A stretch of DNA of 64,000 nt from NCBI RefSeq assembly GCF_000284595.1, contig NC_017671.1, positions 3,133,001 through 3,197,000 of the forward strand. The letters run 5' to 3'. Positions within the stretch are counted from its first letter, which is position 1; each line of letters begins with the position of its first letter. The translations under genes were made by a program, and so were the position numbers. The notes under the pieces were generated by a model. That model made no database searches and was not told the origin of the DNA. It was given only the letters and a program-made list of their open reading frames with translations. The stretch comes from Stenotrophomonas maltophilia D457 (GTDB taxonomy: Bacteria; Pseudomonadota; Gammaproteobacteria; Xanthomonadales; Xanthomonadaceae). Below are positions 25,950-35,409 of this stretch, piece after piece.

Positions 25950-26033
25950 AAAAGGGGACGGAGGGGATTAAGTCGCTTTCGCCACGCCGTGCGTCGAAGG
26001 GCGAAAGCGACTTAATCCCCTCCGTCCCCTTTT
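25950..26033. repeat. Perfect 34-bp inverted repeat (stem-loop)
   Basis: The left arm (25950-25983, beginning AAAAGGGGACGGAGGGG) is exactly complementary to the right arm (26000-26033) around a 16-nt loop. It does not have the GTAG head of SMAG elements. It begins next to the rluB terminator, and its right arm forms the 3' end of the AraC gene. From memory, sequences starting ggggacggagggg recur in Xanthomonadaceae genomes; copy number needs a genome search. Confidence 0.9.
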
Positions 26034-26812
26034 GCGTGGCGCTGGAAAGCGGCGGGCGTGGTACCGGTCATGCTGCGGAAAAAGGCGATGAACGGACTCT
26101 CGGCGGAAAAACCAGTGTCCTGCGCAACGTGCCCGATGCGATGGCCAAGCAGCAGCAGCTCCATGGCGCGCATCAGGCGCCATTGCTGGCGCCAGGCCTG
26201 GTAGCCCATGCCGGTCTCGCGTTGCATCAACCGGCCGACCGTGCGCACGCTCAGGCCCGCACGCGCAGCGAGCTCACCCAGTTCAGGCGGCAGCTGCTCG
26301 GCCAGCGGCAGGCAGCGCGCGATGCGTGGATCGCGTGGCAGCGGCAGGTCCATCGGCGCCACCGGTGCGGCGCCGATCTCCAGCACGCACAACGCCAATT
26401 GATGGTGCGCGCGTGGCGCCCGCCAGTCATGGTCGAACGGCGCCTGCGCGATCGGTTCCAGCAATGCCTGCAGCAGGGGACCGACGCCGATGATCGCCGG
26501 CTGCTGCGGCAGCCGTGCCGACAACGTGGCATCGAAATACAGCGAGCGGTAGTCCACGGCCTGGCGCATCTGTGCGCGATGGCGCAGGCCGCCGGGAATC
26601 CATGCCGCGCGCGAGGGCGGCAGCAGGCTGATGCGGTCGCCGAAGGTCAGCCGCGTGCAGCCCCGCCGGGTGTACAGCAACTGCGCGCGCGCGTGCTGGT
26701 GCCAACCCGAATCATGATCGGCCAGCGACGACGCGATGCCCAGCACCGGTGCGCTCCAGGCATCCGCATCGAAGTGCGCATCCGGTTGCAGCCACGCCAT
26801 GTCCGATTTCAT
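26012..26812 (-). CDS. AraC-family transcriptional regulator
   Basis: This 266-residue regulator has an N-terminal cupin-like sensor (GWHQHARAQLLYTRRGCTRLTFGD) and a C-terminal AraC double helix-turn-helix (LGELAARAGLSVRTVGRLMQRETGM and IGHVAQDTGFSAESPFIAFFRSMTG). AGGA five bases before the ATG at 26812 fixes the start. Its last eight codons and TAA stop lie within the 34-bp inverted repeat, so the tail AKGDGGD comes from the repeat. It is divergent from an MFS exporter gene across 78 bp and likely controls it. Confidence 0.9.
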   Translation of the reverse strand: MKSDMAWLQPDAHFDADAWSAPVLGIASSLADHDSGWHQHARAQLLYTRRGCTRLTFGDRISLLPPSRAAWIPGGLRHRAQMRQAVDYRSLYFDATLSARLPQQPAIIGVGPLLQALLEPIAQAPFDHDWRAPRAHHQLALCVLEIGAAPVAPMDLPLPRDPRIARCLPLAEQLPPELGELAARAGLSVRTVGRLMQRETGMGYQAWRQQWRLMRAMELLLLGHRIGHVAQDTGFSAESPFIAFFRSMTGTTPAAFQRHAKGDGGD

Positions 26813-26890
26813 CCATTTCCTGGCCGGACCGACAGAGTGCGCCACTCCGCCGGCCACCACAATACGCGGCCCTGTTTGCGGAGCACCCGC

Positions 26891-28021
26891 ATGTCGCGTC
26901 GCCTGTTGTTGCTCACCATCGCGCTGCTGATGTTCCCCCAGTTGGCGCAGACCCTGTACAGCCCGGCCCTGGCCGACCTCGCCGGGCGCTTCGCACTGCC
27001 CCCCGGCGCCGCCAGCCAGGCCATGAGCCTGTACCTGTTCGGTTTTGCCGCCGGTGTCCTGCTATGGGGGCGGCTGGCCGACCATGTCGGTCGTCGCCCT
27101 GCCCTGCTCTGCGGCCTGGCCGTGTTCGTACTGGCCGCCTGCGGCGGCCTGCTGGCCAGCACGTTCGGCCAGGTCCTGCTGGCGCAGGCACTGGCCGCAC
27201 TGGGTGCGGCGGCGGCCTCGGTGGTAACCCAGACCGTACTGCGCGACCACCTGAAGGGTCCGGCGTTGGCGCAGGCGTTCTCGTGGATCGGCATGGCGCT
27301 GGCCTTGAGCCCGGCGATCGGGCTGGCACTGGGTGTGCTGCTGGTGGACAGCCATGGCTATGCCGGCGTGCAGGCCGGCCTGCTGCTGATGGTCAGCCTG
27401 CTGATGCTCGGATGCGCAACGGGCCTGCGCGAGAGCCGCCCTGCGGAAGTCGCGCACACCCCCATGCTGCCACTGTTGTGGCAACTGCTGCGTGATCGCT
27501 GGATGTGGTCACAGGCGCTGCTGGTGATGGCGTTCAACGTGGCGATGTACAGCTGGTACGCGCTGGGCCCGTTCGTGTTCGAACGCCTGCACTGGCCGCT
27601 GGCCTGGTTCGGTGCCAGCGGCGCGCTGCTGGCGCTCGGCTCGGCGCTGGGTGCATGGGGCAATGCTCGCCTGCTGCGCGCAGGCGTTGCCTCCGCCACG
27701 CGCATCCGGCTCGCCGCAGGGCTGGTGCTGGCCGGTGGGCTGTTGGCTGCCTTGCTGCACAATCAGCCGGCACTGGTCGCGGCGATGGTACCGGTGGTGG
27801 CCGGGTTCGGCCTGGCCATTCCCAATGTGCTGGGCCAGGCCCTCCGCGGATACCCGCACTGCCTGGGCAGCGCCGGCGCCCTGTTCGGCCTGCTCTACTA
27901 CCTGTTGATCGGCGTGGCGATGGCCGTGGTCGGCGCACTGCAACTGCTGGCGCCGACACTCATCGTGTGCGGCGTGCTTGCCCTGTGGCTGCAGCGGCCG
28001 GCACGGCTCAGCGCCGGCTGA
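26891..28021 (+). CDS. MFS transporter (Bcr/CflA-like drug exporter)
   Basis: This 376-residue inner-membrane transporter has about 12 hydrophobic segments and the MFS loop motif GRLADHVGRRPAL between helices 2 and 3. The sequence is closest in style to Bcr/CflA-type exporters (YSPALADLAGRF at the start; VVTQTVLRDHLKG). It has no recognisable upstream Shine-Dalgarno beyond GGAGCA. It is divergent from the AraC regulator. The substrate is unknown. Its 3' end overlaps the convergent secreted-protein gene by 14 bp. Confidence 0.85.
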   Translation: MSRRLLLLTIALLMFPQLAQTLYSPALADLAGRFALPPGAASQAMSLYLFGFAAGVLLWGRLADHVGRRPALLCGLAVFVLAACGGLLASTFGQVLLAQALAALGAAAASVVTQTVLRDHLKGPALAQAFSWIGMALALSPAIGLALGVLLVDSHGYAGVQAGLLLMVSLLMLGCATGLRESRPAEVAHTPMLPLLWQLLRDRWMWSQALLVMAFNVAMYSWYALGPFVFERLHWPLAWFGASGALLALGSALGAWGNARLLRAGVASATRIRLAAGLVLAGGLLAALLHNQPALVAAMVPVVAGFGLAIPNVLGQALRGYPHCLGSAGALFGLLYYLLIGVAMAVVGALQLLAPTLIVCGVLALWLQRPARLSAG

Positions 28022-28442
28022 TGGTGAAGGCGGCGCCGTCCACGCCCAGATCCCAGCCCTTGCCGGTGCCGGACAGGGCCAGCGAGATGTCGCCCTTGGT
28101 CATCACCTGCGCGTTGCTGGACTTCACGGCACCCGCATGCGCGCCAACCGAGGCGTAGGTGCCCAGCAGCTCGTTGACGCTGACGGCGCCGGTGAAGCTG
28201 CCACGGCCATTGGTGATCTTCGACTTGCCCACGGTCAGGCCGCCGCCCTTCACTTCGATACGCACCGGCAGGCTGGTGCCGTTGCTGCAGCTGACCGTGC
28301 CGTTGCCGGAAGCGGTCTTGTAGATCAGTGACCAGCCGGACAGGTTGTAGCGCAGCTGGCAATCGAGGTTGCCGGCGGCGTGCGCGGCCGGGGCCAGCGT
28401 AGCAGCGGACAGGGCCAGCAGCAGGGCGAAGGGCTTGTTCAT
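28008..28442 (-). CDS. Small secreted protein of unknown function
   Basis: This 144-residue protein has a clear signal peptide (cleavage near AAHAAG, residues 22-24) and two cysteines, which may form a disulfide (DCQLRYNLSGWS and GTVSCSNG). The mature part is Gly/Ser/Thr rich and beta-like, with a hydrophobic end TGKGWDLGVDGAAFTISRR. I do not recognise a family domain. Similar single-domain periplasmic proteins occur in Xanthomonas. Its 3' end overlaps the MFS gene, so the two transcripts would be antisense there. Confidence 0.75.
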   Translation of the reverse strand: MNKPFALLLALSAATLAPAAHAAGNLDCQLRYNLSGWSLIYKTASGNGTVSCSNGTSLPVRIEVKGGGLTVGKSKITNGRGSFTGAVSVNELLGTYASVGAHAGAVKSSNAQVMTKGDISLALSGTGKGWDLGVDGAAFTISRR

Positions 28443-28553
28443 GGCAGGACTTCCAGTTCGGTCGGACTGCCGGCGAATCTAGCAGCGCGCGCGTGCACGC
28501 TGGATGCAGGCGCGCGCGCTGCGTGGCAGGCATTCAGCCGCCGTCGTGCTGTT

Positions 28554-29360
28554 TCAGGCCTGCTCGTCCAGGTGGAAGGCATCAGCATCGAGCATCGCCG
28601 GGAAACGCGCGCGATGTGCAGCCAGTGCTTCGGCCGAAATGGTGGTGGTCACCACCTGTTCGCGTTCGCGGATCTCCACCTGCGGCTGGCCGAGGAAGTC
28701 GATCACCGCGCTGTCGCCGGCGTAGTGCAGCTGGTTGCCGTCCACGCCGACGCGGTTCACCGCGGCCACAAAGCACAGGTTCTCGATCGCCCGCGCACGC
28801 AGCAGGGTCTTCCATGCATAGGCGCGCGCCGACGGCCAGTTGGCGACGAAGATCTGCAGGTCGAAATCCAGCTGCTGCGGGCGTTCGACGTTGTAGCGGT
28901 TGCGGCAGAACACCGGGAAGCGCAGGTCGTAGCAGACCTGCGGATTGATCCGCCAGCCCTTCCATTCCACGCTCAGGCGCTCACGGCCGGCGGCATAGCG
29001 CTCGTGCTCACCGCCGTAACGGAACAGGTGGCGCTTGTCGTAGTACTGCAGGCCGCCCTCTGGCGTTGCGAACAGCAGGCGGTTGTAGACGCCGTTGCCC
29101 TCGCGCAGCTGCACGCTGCCGATCACTGCCGCGTTCAAGACCCTGGCCTGTTCGCGCACCCAGGCCACGGTCGGCCCGTCCATGCCTTCGGCCTGGGCGA
29201 TGGCGTCGTTGGAGAAGCCACTGGTGAAGGTCTCCGGCAGGATCACCAGGTCGGTACTGCCGGCCAGCGGTGCCAGCAACGCACCGTAGTAGGCGCGGTT
29301 GCCGGCCGGGTCATGCCAGCGGGTGTCGCCCTGGACGAGGGAAATGCGCAGGTCCTGCAT
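28554..29360 (-). CDS. Omega-amidase, nitrilase family (YafV-like)
   Basis: This 268-residue carbon-nitrogen hydrolase has the full nitrilase triad: Glu43 (LPETFTSGF), Lys109 (DKRHLFRYGGE) and Cys143 (VCYDLRFP). The combination resembles YafV, which hydrolyses alpha-ketoglutaramate and related omega-amides. The start at 29360 (MQDLRISLVQGD) lies 14 bp after the aminotransferase stop on the same strand. Together they fit the transaminase-omega-amidase route, in which the ketoacid amide left by a glutamine-using transaminase is hydrolysed. Confidence 0.88.
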   Translation of the reverse strand: MQDLRISLVQGDTRWHDPAGNRAYYGALLAPLAGSTDLVILPETFTSGFSNDAIAQAEGMDGPTVAWVREQARVLNAAVIGSVQLREGNGVYNRLLFATPEGGLQYYDKRHLFRYGGEHERYAAGRERLSVEWKGWRINPQVCYDLRFPVFCRNRYNVERPQQLDFDLQIFVANWPSARAYAWKTLLRARAIENLCFVAAVNRVGVDGNQLHYAGDSAVIDFLGQPQVEIREREQVVTTTISAEALAAHRARFPAMLDADAFHLDEQA

Positions 29361-29374
29361 GTCCGTGTCTCCGC

Positions 29375-30523
29375 TCACAGCAGGCGCAGGCGTTCGATCG
29401 CCGCGTCCATGGTCGCTTCGTTCTTGGCAAAGCACAGGCGCACCAGGCGCTGGCCGGCCGGCGGAGTCTCATAGAACGGCGACAGCGGAATGGCGGTGAC
29501 GCCCTTCTCGATGGTCAGCCACTTCACGAACTCATGGTCCGGCAGGTCGCTGATCGCCGAATAGTCGACCAGCTGGAAGTAGCCGCCCGGCACCGGCAGC
29601 GCCTTCAGGCGGGTACCGGCCAGCTGCTCGCGGAAGCGGTCGCGCTTGGCCTGGTAGAACGCGCCCAGTTCCAGGTGGTGTTCGGGTTCGTCGCGGATCA
29701 TCGCGGCGAAGCCATGCTGCGCCGGGCCGAAGCTGGTGAAGGTGTTGTACTGGTGCACCTTGCGGAACTCGGCGGTCAGCGCCGGCGGGGCGATCGCATA
29801 GCCGATCTTCCAGCCGGTGCAGTGGTAGGTCTTGCCGAAGCTGGAGATGACGAACGCGCGCTCGCGCAGTTCCGGGTAGCGCAGCGCCGATTCATGGCGA
29901 CGGCCGTCGTAGATGATGTGTTCGTACACCTCATCGGAGATCAGGTAGATCTGCGTGCCGCGCAGCAGTTCGGCCAGCGCCTGCATGTCCTGCGCCGACA
30001 GCATCGCGCCGGACGGATTGTGCGGGGTGTTGACGATCAGCATGCGGGTGCGCGGGGTGATCGCTGCGCGCACGCGGTCCCAATCGACCGCGAACGTCTG
30101 CGGATCCAGCGACACATGTACGGCCCTGGCACCGGCCAGGTCGATCGCCGGTTCGTAGCAGTCATACGCCGGGTCCAGCACGATCACTTCCTCGCCGGCA
30201 CGCACCACGGCGTGGATGGCGTTGAAGATGGCCTCGGTGCCACCGCTGGTGACGGTGATCTCGCTGTCCGCATCGACCTGCGCGCCGTAGCAGTCCAGCA
30301 CCTTCTGTGCGATGGCCTGGCGCAGCGGCGCCACGCCGGTCATCGGCGGGTACTGGTTCAGCCCGGCGGCCATCGCCCTGGCGGTCTCGTCGATCAGGCG
30401 CTGCGGCGCCGAAAAGTCCGGGAAACCCTGGCCCAGGTTGACCGCGCCGTGTTCGGCGGCGAGCTGGGACATCACGGTGAAGATCGTGGTACCGACCTTG
30501 GGCAGCTTGGTGGTGGGTTGCAT
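29375..30523 (-). CDS. PLP aminotransferase, methionine/glutamine type (YbdL-like)
   Basis: This 382-residue class I/II fold-type I aminotransferase has the NTPHNPSG motif (165-172) and the PLP-binding [16 protein letters not shown], with Lys231 as Schiff-base lysine. The N-terminus ([17 protein letters not shown]) and overall pattern match YbdL, a methionine aminotransferase. The start at 30523 (MQPTTKLPK) is chosen over an upstream ATG-less extension. The co-transcribed omega-amidase supports a glutamine-dependent transaminase role, for example in methionine salvage. Exact amino donor not proven. Confidence 0.88.
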   Translation of the reverse strand: MQPTTKLPKVGTTIFTVMSQLAAEHGAVNLGQGFPDFSAPQRLIDETARAMAAGLNQYPPMTGVAPLRQAIAQKVLDCYGAQVDADSEITVTSGGTEAIFNAIHAVVRAGEEVIVLDPAYDCYEPAIDLAGARAVHVSLDPQTFAVDWDRVRAAITPRTRMLIVNTPHNPSGAMLSAQDMQALAELLRGTQIYLISDEVYEHIIYDGRRHESALRYPELRERAFVISSFGKTYHCTGWKIGYAIAPPALTAEFRKVHQYNTFTSFGPAQHGFAAMIRDEPEHHLELGAFYQAKRDRFREQLAGTRLKALPVPGGYFQLVDYSAISDLPDHEFVKWLTIEKGVTAIPLSPFYETPPAGQRLVRLCFAKNEATMDAAIERLRLL

Positions 30524-30576
30524 CGGCATGGGCTGTGGGGGAACAAGGGATCCGAGTTTACGCAATCCGCGCGTCG

Positions 30577-30647
30577 GTAGCGCCGGCCGCCGGCCGGCAA
30601 CCTCGGCTGGCAGGTGGCGAAATTACCGGCCAGCGGCCGGCACTGCC
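30577..30647. repeat. SMAG-like repeat pair upstream of ccmA
   Basis: GTAGCGCCGGCCGCCGGCCGGC at 30577-30598 and an inverted degenerate element (ends CACTGCC instead of CACTAC) at 30624-30647. They lie between the aminotransferase and ccm genes, whose transcripts diverge. Confidence 0.65.
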
Positions 30648-30702
30648 ATCGGCATTCACCGCTACAATTGCCGCCGCACTCCGGCATGAAGACCTTTGCC
30701 CC

Positions 30703-31332
30703 TTGAACACCCCTGCATTGCTGGCTGCCAGCGGCCTGAGCTTCTCCCGCAATGACGAGCCGGTGTTCGGCCCGCTGGACTTCCATGTGGACGCCGGCGA
30801 AGCCCTGCTGGTGCAGGGCGGCAATGGCGCCGGCAAGACCACCCTGCTGCGCGTGCTGGCCGGCCTGGCCCGGCCCGGTGCCGGCCAGGTGCGGATCGAC
30901 GGCAAGCCGGCCAGCAATGCCGAGCGCGCGCGCTATGTCGCCTACCTCAGCCACCTGCCAGCGCTGAAACCGGACCTCCGCACGCTGGAAAACCTGCATT
31001 TCCTGTGCGGCCTGCACGGACGGCGTGCGCGGCAGATGCCCGGCAACGCGCTGGCCATCGTCGGCCTGGCCGGTTATGAGGACACCCTGGTACGGCATCT
31101 GTCGGCCGGACAGAAGCGGCGGCTGGCACTGGCGCGCATCTGGCTGTCGCCGGCACCGTTGTGGCTGCTGGACGAACCCTATGCCAACCTCGACCTGGAG
31201 GGCATCACCCTGGTCAACCGGATGATTTCGGCGCACCTGCGCGCCGGTGGCGCTGCGCTGGTCACCACCCACGGTGCCTATGCCGCACCGCCGGTGCGCA
31301 CCCGCCAGCTCGACCTCGGCGGTGCCGCGTGA
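30703..31332 (+). CDS. ccmA: Heme exporter ATPase CcmA
   Basis: This 209-residue ATPase powers release of holo-CcmE from the CcmBC-type complex. It has Walker [11 protein letters not shown], signature [13 protein letters not shown] and Walker B LWLLDEP. No ATG fits; the TTG at 30703 gives [12 protein letters not shown] and the length normal for CcmA (about 205). Upstream in-frame sequence is SMAG repeat DNA. First gene of a complete ccm operon; its stop overlaps the ccmB GTG. Confidence 0.93.
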   Translation: MNTPALLAASGLSFSRNDEPVFGPLDFHVDAGEALLVQGGNGAGKTTLLRVLAGLARPGAGQVRIDGKPASNAERARYVAYLSHLPALKPDLRTLENLHFLCGLHGRRARQMPGNALAIVGLAGYEDTLVRHLSAGQKRRLALARIWLSPAPLWLLDEPYANLDLEGITLVNRMISAHLRAGGAALVTTHGAYAAPPVRTRQLDLGGAA

Positions 31333-32024
31333 TCGCGCCGGGCACCGAACCGGGCCTGTGGCAGACCGCAGGCGCCCTGCTCAGGCGCGACCTGCGCCTG
31401 CTCTGGCGCCGCCGCGGCGATGCGCTGCAACCGCTGCTGTTCGCGGTGCTGGTGGTGGTGCTGTTCGCCCTGGCCCAGGGCCGCGAACCACAGCTGTTGG
31501 CCGCCACCGCCGGTGCAGTGCTGTGGCTGGCCGTGCTGCTGGCCGGACAGCTGTCGCTGGATTCGCTGTTCCGCTCCGACGCCGAGGATGGCTCGCTGGA
31601 ACAATGGCTGCTGGCGCCGGTGCCGCTGGCCTGGCTGGTGCTGGTGCGCGTGCTGCTGCATTGGGCCACCACTGCGCTGCCGCTGATCGTGGTCAGCCCG
31701 CTGCTGGCCGAAATGCTGCATCTGCCGCATGACCAGCTGCCGATGTTGCTGGCATCGTTGCTGCTGGGCACGCCGTTGCTGAGCCTGATCGGTGGCGTGG
31801 TCGCCGCACTGACCGTAGGCATCCGACGCTCTGGTATTCTCGTGGCGCTGCTGTCGTTGCCGCTGTACGTGCCGGTGCTGGTGTTCGGCGCAGGCAGCCT
31901 GGCGGCAGCCGGACGCGGACAGGATCCGGTCGGTGCGCTGCTGATGCTGGGCGCCGGCCTGCTGGTCGCGCTGGTGCTGGCGCCGCTGGCCACTGCCGCT
32001 GCAATACGTATTTCTCTGAGTTGA
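31329..32024 (+). CDS. ccmB: Heme exporter permease CcmB
   Basis: A 231-residue six-helix membrane subunit starting with GTG at 31329, which overlaps the ccmA stop (GTGA). The segments [25 protein letters not shown] and [26 protein letters not shown] are typical of CcmB. It forms the membrane partner of CcmA. Confidence 0.93.
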   Translation: MIAPGTEPGLWQTAGALLRRDLRLLWRRRGDALQPLLFAVLVVVLFALAQGREPQLLAATAGAVLWLAVLLAGQLSLDSLFRSDAEDGSLEQWLLAPVPLAWLVLVRVLLHWATTALPLIVVSPLLAEMLHLPHDQLPMLLASLLLGTPLLSLIGGVVAALTVGIRRSGILVALLSLPLYVPVLVFGAGSLAAAGRGQDPVGALLMLGAGLLVALVLAPLATAAAIRISLS

Positions 32025-32067
32025 CCGAGCTGAGAGCCAATCCACCCCTGCTGGATAGCCGCCACGC

Positions 32068-32838
32068 ATGAATCCGATTGTCCGCTGGTTCCACCAACTC
32101 GGTTCGCCCCCCACGTTCGACCGTTTCGCTGCCCGCTGGTCGCGGGTGTTCTACCTCGCGGCGGTGCCGGTGCTGCTGGTCGGCATGTGGCAGGCGCTGC
32201 TGGTGGTGCCACCGGAAGCCAAGCAGCTGGACAGCTTCCGCATCCTCTACATCCACGTACCCAGTGCCTGGATGAGCCTGTTCGTCTTCGCGCTGATGGC
32301 GTTGTATGCGGCCATCGCGCTGGTCTGGCGGATCAAGGTCTGCGAGATCCTGGCCATGGCCTGCGCGCCGATGGGTGCCGGCTTCACCCTGATCACCCTG
32401 TTGACCGGCAGCATCTGGGGCAAGGGCACCTGGGGCACCTGGTGGGACTGGGACCCGCGCATGACCAGCGAACTGGTACTGCTGTTCCTGTACCTGGGCG
32501 TGATCGGCCTGTACCACGCCATCGAGGACCGCCGCAGCGCCGCGCGCGCCGCTGGCCTGCTGGCCATTGTCGGTGTCAGCCTGCTGCCGGTGATCCGCTA
32601 TTCGGTGGACTGGTGGGGCGGCCTGCACCAGCGCCAGTCGATCAGCGTATTCGGTGAATCGGCGATCAGCAGCGCGATGATCGCGCCGTTGTGGTGGATG
32701 GTGATCGGCACCAAGTTCTGGTTCGCCGGTTCGGTGCTGGCCAAGGCACGCGCCGACAATCTCGACCGCGAGGCCGGCAAGGCCTGGGTCGGCGGCCGTG
32801 TCGATGCCGGACTCCCGGCCCGGGAGGCCCAGCCATGA
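32068..32838 (+). CDS. ccmC: Heme transport protein CcmC
   Basis: This 256-residue polytopic protein loads heme onto CcmE. The periplasmic tryptophan-rich loop ([21 protein letters not shown]) and the two heme-coordinating histidine regions ([11 protein letters not shown] and WWGGLHQ) are present. It lies 43 bp after ccmB, and its stop overlaps the ccmD ATG. Confidence 0.95.
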   Translation: MNPIVRWFHQLGSPPTFDRFAARWSRVFYLAAVPVLLVGMWQALLVVPPEAKQLDSFRILYIHVPSAWMSLFVFALMALYAAIALVWRIKVCEILAMACAPMGAGFTLITLLTGSIWGKGTWGTWWDWDPRMTSELVLLFLYLGVIGLYHAIEDRRSAARAAGLLAIVGVSLLPVIRYSVDWWGGLHQRQSISVFGESAISSAMIAPLWWMVIGTKFWFAGSVLAKARADNLDREAGKAWVGGRVDAGLPAREAQP

Positions 32839-33023
32839 CCCACCTGCCCTATGTGATCGGTGCCTACGCGGTGTTCGTGCTGGTGCTCGGCGCCGATGCC
32901 ATCGGTTCGTGGCTGCGCCTGCGCGTGGCGCGCCGGCTGGCACTGGCCCGCCAGCAGCGCCAGCAGACCCGCGCCGGCAGGCAGGACGCAGCGGCGCCGT
33001 TGTCGACGGAGCTGGAACGATGA
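32835..33023 (+). CDS. ccmD: Heme exporter protein CcmD
   Basis: A 62-residue single-pass membrane protein ([19 protein letters not shown], then a basic cytoplasmic tail) that stabilises CcmE-CcmC interaction. It overlaps ccmC and ccmE by 4 bp each. Small size and position identify it. Confidence 0.9.
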   Translation: MTHLPYVIGAYAVFVLVLGADAIGSWLRLRVARRLALARQQRQQTRAGRQDAAAPLSTELER

Positions 33024-33481
33024 CCCCGGTACAGCGCCGCCGCCTGGTGTGGGTGTTGCTGGCCCTGCTCGCCTCCGGCCTGGCCACCGCACTGGTGGCG
33101 ATGGCACTGGAGCGCAACATCGCCTACCTGTACACGCCCTCGGAAGTGCTGCGCGGCGATGTCGATGCACAGTCGCGCTTCCGCCTCGGTGGCATGGTGG
33201 TGAAAGGTTCCTTCAACCGACCGGTCGGCTCGCTGGAGGCGCGCTTCGAGGTGACCGACGGCGACGCGCAGCTGGCGGTGACCACGTCGCGGATCCTGCC
33301 GGACATGTTCGCCGAAGGCACGGCGGTGGTCGCCAGCGGCCGCCTGCAGGACGGCACCTTCGTCGCCGACGAGGTGCTGGCCAAGCACGATGAGAAGTAC
33401 GTGCCGAAGGAAGTGGCCGACAAGATGGGCGACGCCCATCGCAAGCACGACGTGCCGGTGACGGCACCCGAGGTGCGCTGA
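33020..33481 (+). CDS. ccmE: Heme chaperone CcmE
   Basis: This 153-residue periplasmic heme chaperone is anchored by one N-terminal helix (about 8-28). The OB-fold domain carries the heme-binding His123 and the nearby Tyr127 in [11 protein letters not shown], the covalent heme site of the family. It receives heme from CcmC and hands it to CcmF. It is coupled to ccmD by ATGA. Confidence 0.95.
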   Translation: MTPVQRRRLVWVLLALLASGLATALVAMALERNIAYLYTPSEVLRGDVDAQSRFRLGGMVVKGSFNRPVGSLEARFEVTDGDAQLAVTTSRILPDMFAEGTAVVASGRLQDGTFVADEVLAKHDEKYVPKEVADKMGDAHRKHDVPVTAPEVR

Positions 33482-35401
33482 GTGCTGCCCGAACTGGGTC
33501 AGATCCTGCTGCTGTGCGCGTTGCTGGCCTCGCTGCTGCAGGCCGGCCTGCCGCTGGTCGGCGCGCAGCGCAACAATACGGCGTGGATGGCGGTGGCACG
33601 ACCTGCCGCGTTCGCGCAGCTGCTGCTGGTCGCCGGCGCGTTCGTGGCACTGACCGCCGCGTTCGTGCAGCAGGACTTCTCGGTGCGCTACGTGGCCGAG
33701 AACTCCAATTCGCTGCTGCCGATGGTCTACCGCTACTCGGCGGTCTGGGGCGCGCACGAGGGCTCGCTGCTGATGTGGGCGCTGGTGCTGGCGCTGTGGA
33801 CCGGCGCGGTGGCGCTGTTCTCGCGGCACTTGCCCGCACCGGTGCAGGCGCGCGTGCTGGCGGTGATGGGCGTGGTCAGCGTCGGCTTCCTCGCCTTCCT
33901 GATCTTCACCTCCAACCCGTTCCTGCGCCTGAACCCGGCACCGCTGGAAGGCCGCGACCTCAATCCGCTGCTGCAGGACCCGGGGCTGATCATCCATCCG
34001 CCCATGCTGTACCTGGGCTATGTCGGCTTTGCGGTGCCGTTCGCCTTCGCGGTTGCCGCACTGCTGGAAGGCCGCGTCGACGCACGCTGGCTGCGCTGGA
34101 CGCGGCCATGGACCAACGTCGCCTGGGGCTTTTTGACCCTGGGCATCGCGCTGGGCAGCTGGTGGGCCTATTACGAGCTAGGCTGGGGCGGCTGGTGGTT
34201 CTGGGACCCGGTGGAGAACGCCAGCTTCATGCCATGGCTGGTCGGTGCGGCATTGATCCATTCGCAGGCCGTCACTGAAAAGCGCGGCACCTTCGGCAGC
34301 TGGACCCTGCTGTTGGCGATCGCCGCCTTCGCGCTGTCGCTGCTGGGCACGTTCCTGGTGCGCTCCGGCGTACTGACCAGCGTGCACTCCTTCGCTGCCG
34401 ATCCTTCGCGCGGCCTGTTCATCCTGGTCTTCCTGTCGGTGCTGGTCGGTGGCAGCCTGTTGCTGTACGCGCTGCGTGCCAGCCAGCTGAGCGTGGATGC
34501 CGAGGACCCACGCCGTGGCTTCACCGCCACCTCGCGCGAGACCCTGCTGCTGGCCAACAACCTGCTGCTGGCCACCGCCTGTGCGATGGTACTGCTCGGC
34601 ACGCTGTACCCGCTGCTGGCCGATGCGCTGTCGCTGGGCAAGATCTCGGTCGGCCCGCCCTACTTCGGCAGCCTGTTCCTGCTGCTGATGGCGCCGATGA
34701 TCCTGCTGCTGCCGTTCGGCCCGCTGGTGAAATGGCAGCGTGACCAGCCCTCGCGCGCCTTCGCGCTGCTGGCACCGTGGCTGGGCCTGGCGCTGCTGCT
34801 GGGCGCGCTGGCCTGGTGGCAGGCGCCGCAGAACGGGTGGAAGGCCGGCATCGGCGTGGCCGCTGCGGCCTGGGTCGCGCTCGGCACCGCACGCTTCGTC
34901 TGGCAGCGCCTGCGCGGCAATGGCCGCTTCACCGCCGAAATGCTCGGCATGATCGTCGCCCACGCCGGCATTGCCGTGTTCCTGGCCGGCGCGCTGCTGG
35001 TGGAGGCGCTGAACGTGCAGCGCGAAGTGGCGCTGGCACCAGGCCAGCAGCTGGTGGTCGGTCGCCACGAAGTGCGCTTCGAAGGCGTGGACCATCGCGA
35101 AGGCCCCAACTTCATCGCCGACCGCGGCCACCTGCGCGTGTTCCGCGACGGCCGCGAGCTGGCCCTGCTGCACCCGGAGAAGCGCCAGTACGCCAGCGGC
35201 GGCCAGGTGATGACCGAGGCCGGCATCGATGCACGCTTCAATGGTGACGTCTACGTGGCATTGGGCGAGCCGCTGGGCAACAATGCATGGGCGGTCCGGG
35301 TGCACATCAAGCCGTACGTGCGCTGGATCTGGCTGGGCGCGCTGTTGATGGCCCTGGGCGGATTCATCACCGCCGCCGATCGCCGTTTCCGTCGTCCGTA
35401 G
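33482..35401 (+). CDS. ccmF: Cytochrome c heme lyase CcmF
   Basis: A 639-residue polytopic subunit starting at GTG 33482, immediately after the ccmE stop. It carries the WWD-family segment GGWWFWDPVENASFMPWL and multiple His-containing membrane loops (WGAHEGSLLMW and HPPMLYLGYVGF). It attaches heme from CcmE to apocytochrome c with CcmH/I. Confidence 0.95.
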   Translation: MLPELGQILLLCALLASLLQAGLPLVGAQRNNTAWMAVARPAAFAQLLLVAGAFVALTAAFVQQDFSVRYVAENSNSLLPMVYRYSAVWGAHEGSLLMWALVLALWTGAVALFSRHLPAPVQARVLAVMGVVSVGFLAFLIFTSNPFLRLNPAPLEGRDLNPLLQDPGLIIHPPMLYLGYVGFAVPFAFAVAALLEGRVDARWLRWTRPWTNVAWGFLTLGIALGSWWAYYELGWGGWWFWDPVENASFMPWLVGAALIHSQAVTEKRGTFGSWTLLLAIAAFALSLLGTFLVRSGVLTSVHSFAADPSRGLFILVFLSVLVGGSLLLYALRASQLSVDAEDPRRGFTATSRETLLLANNLLLATACAMVLLGTLYPLLADALSLGKISVGPPYFGSLFLLLMAPMILLLPFGPLVKWQRDQPSRAFALLAPWLGLALLLGALAWWQAPQNGWKAGIGVAAAAWVALGTARFVWQRLRGNGRFTAEMLGMIVAHAGIAVFLAGALLVEALNVQREVALAPGQQLVVGRHEVRFEGVDHREGPNFIADRGHLRVFRDGRELALLHPEKRQYASGGQVMTEAGIDARFNGDVYVALGEPLGNNAWAVRVHIKPYVRWIWLGALLMALGGFITAADRRFRRP

Positions 35402-35409
35402 GAGTTCCC

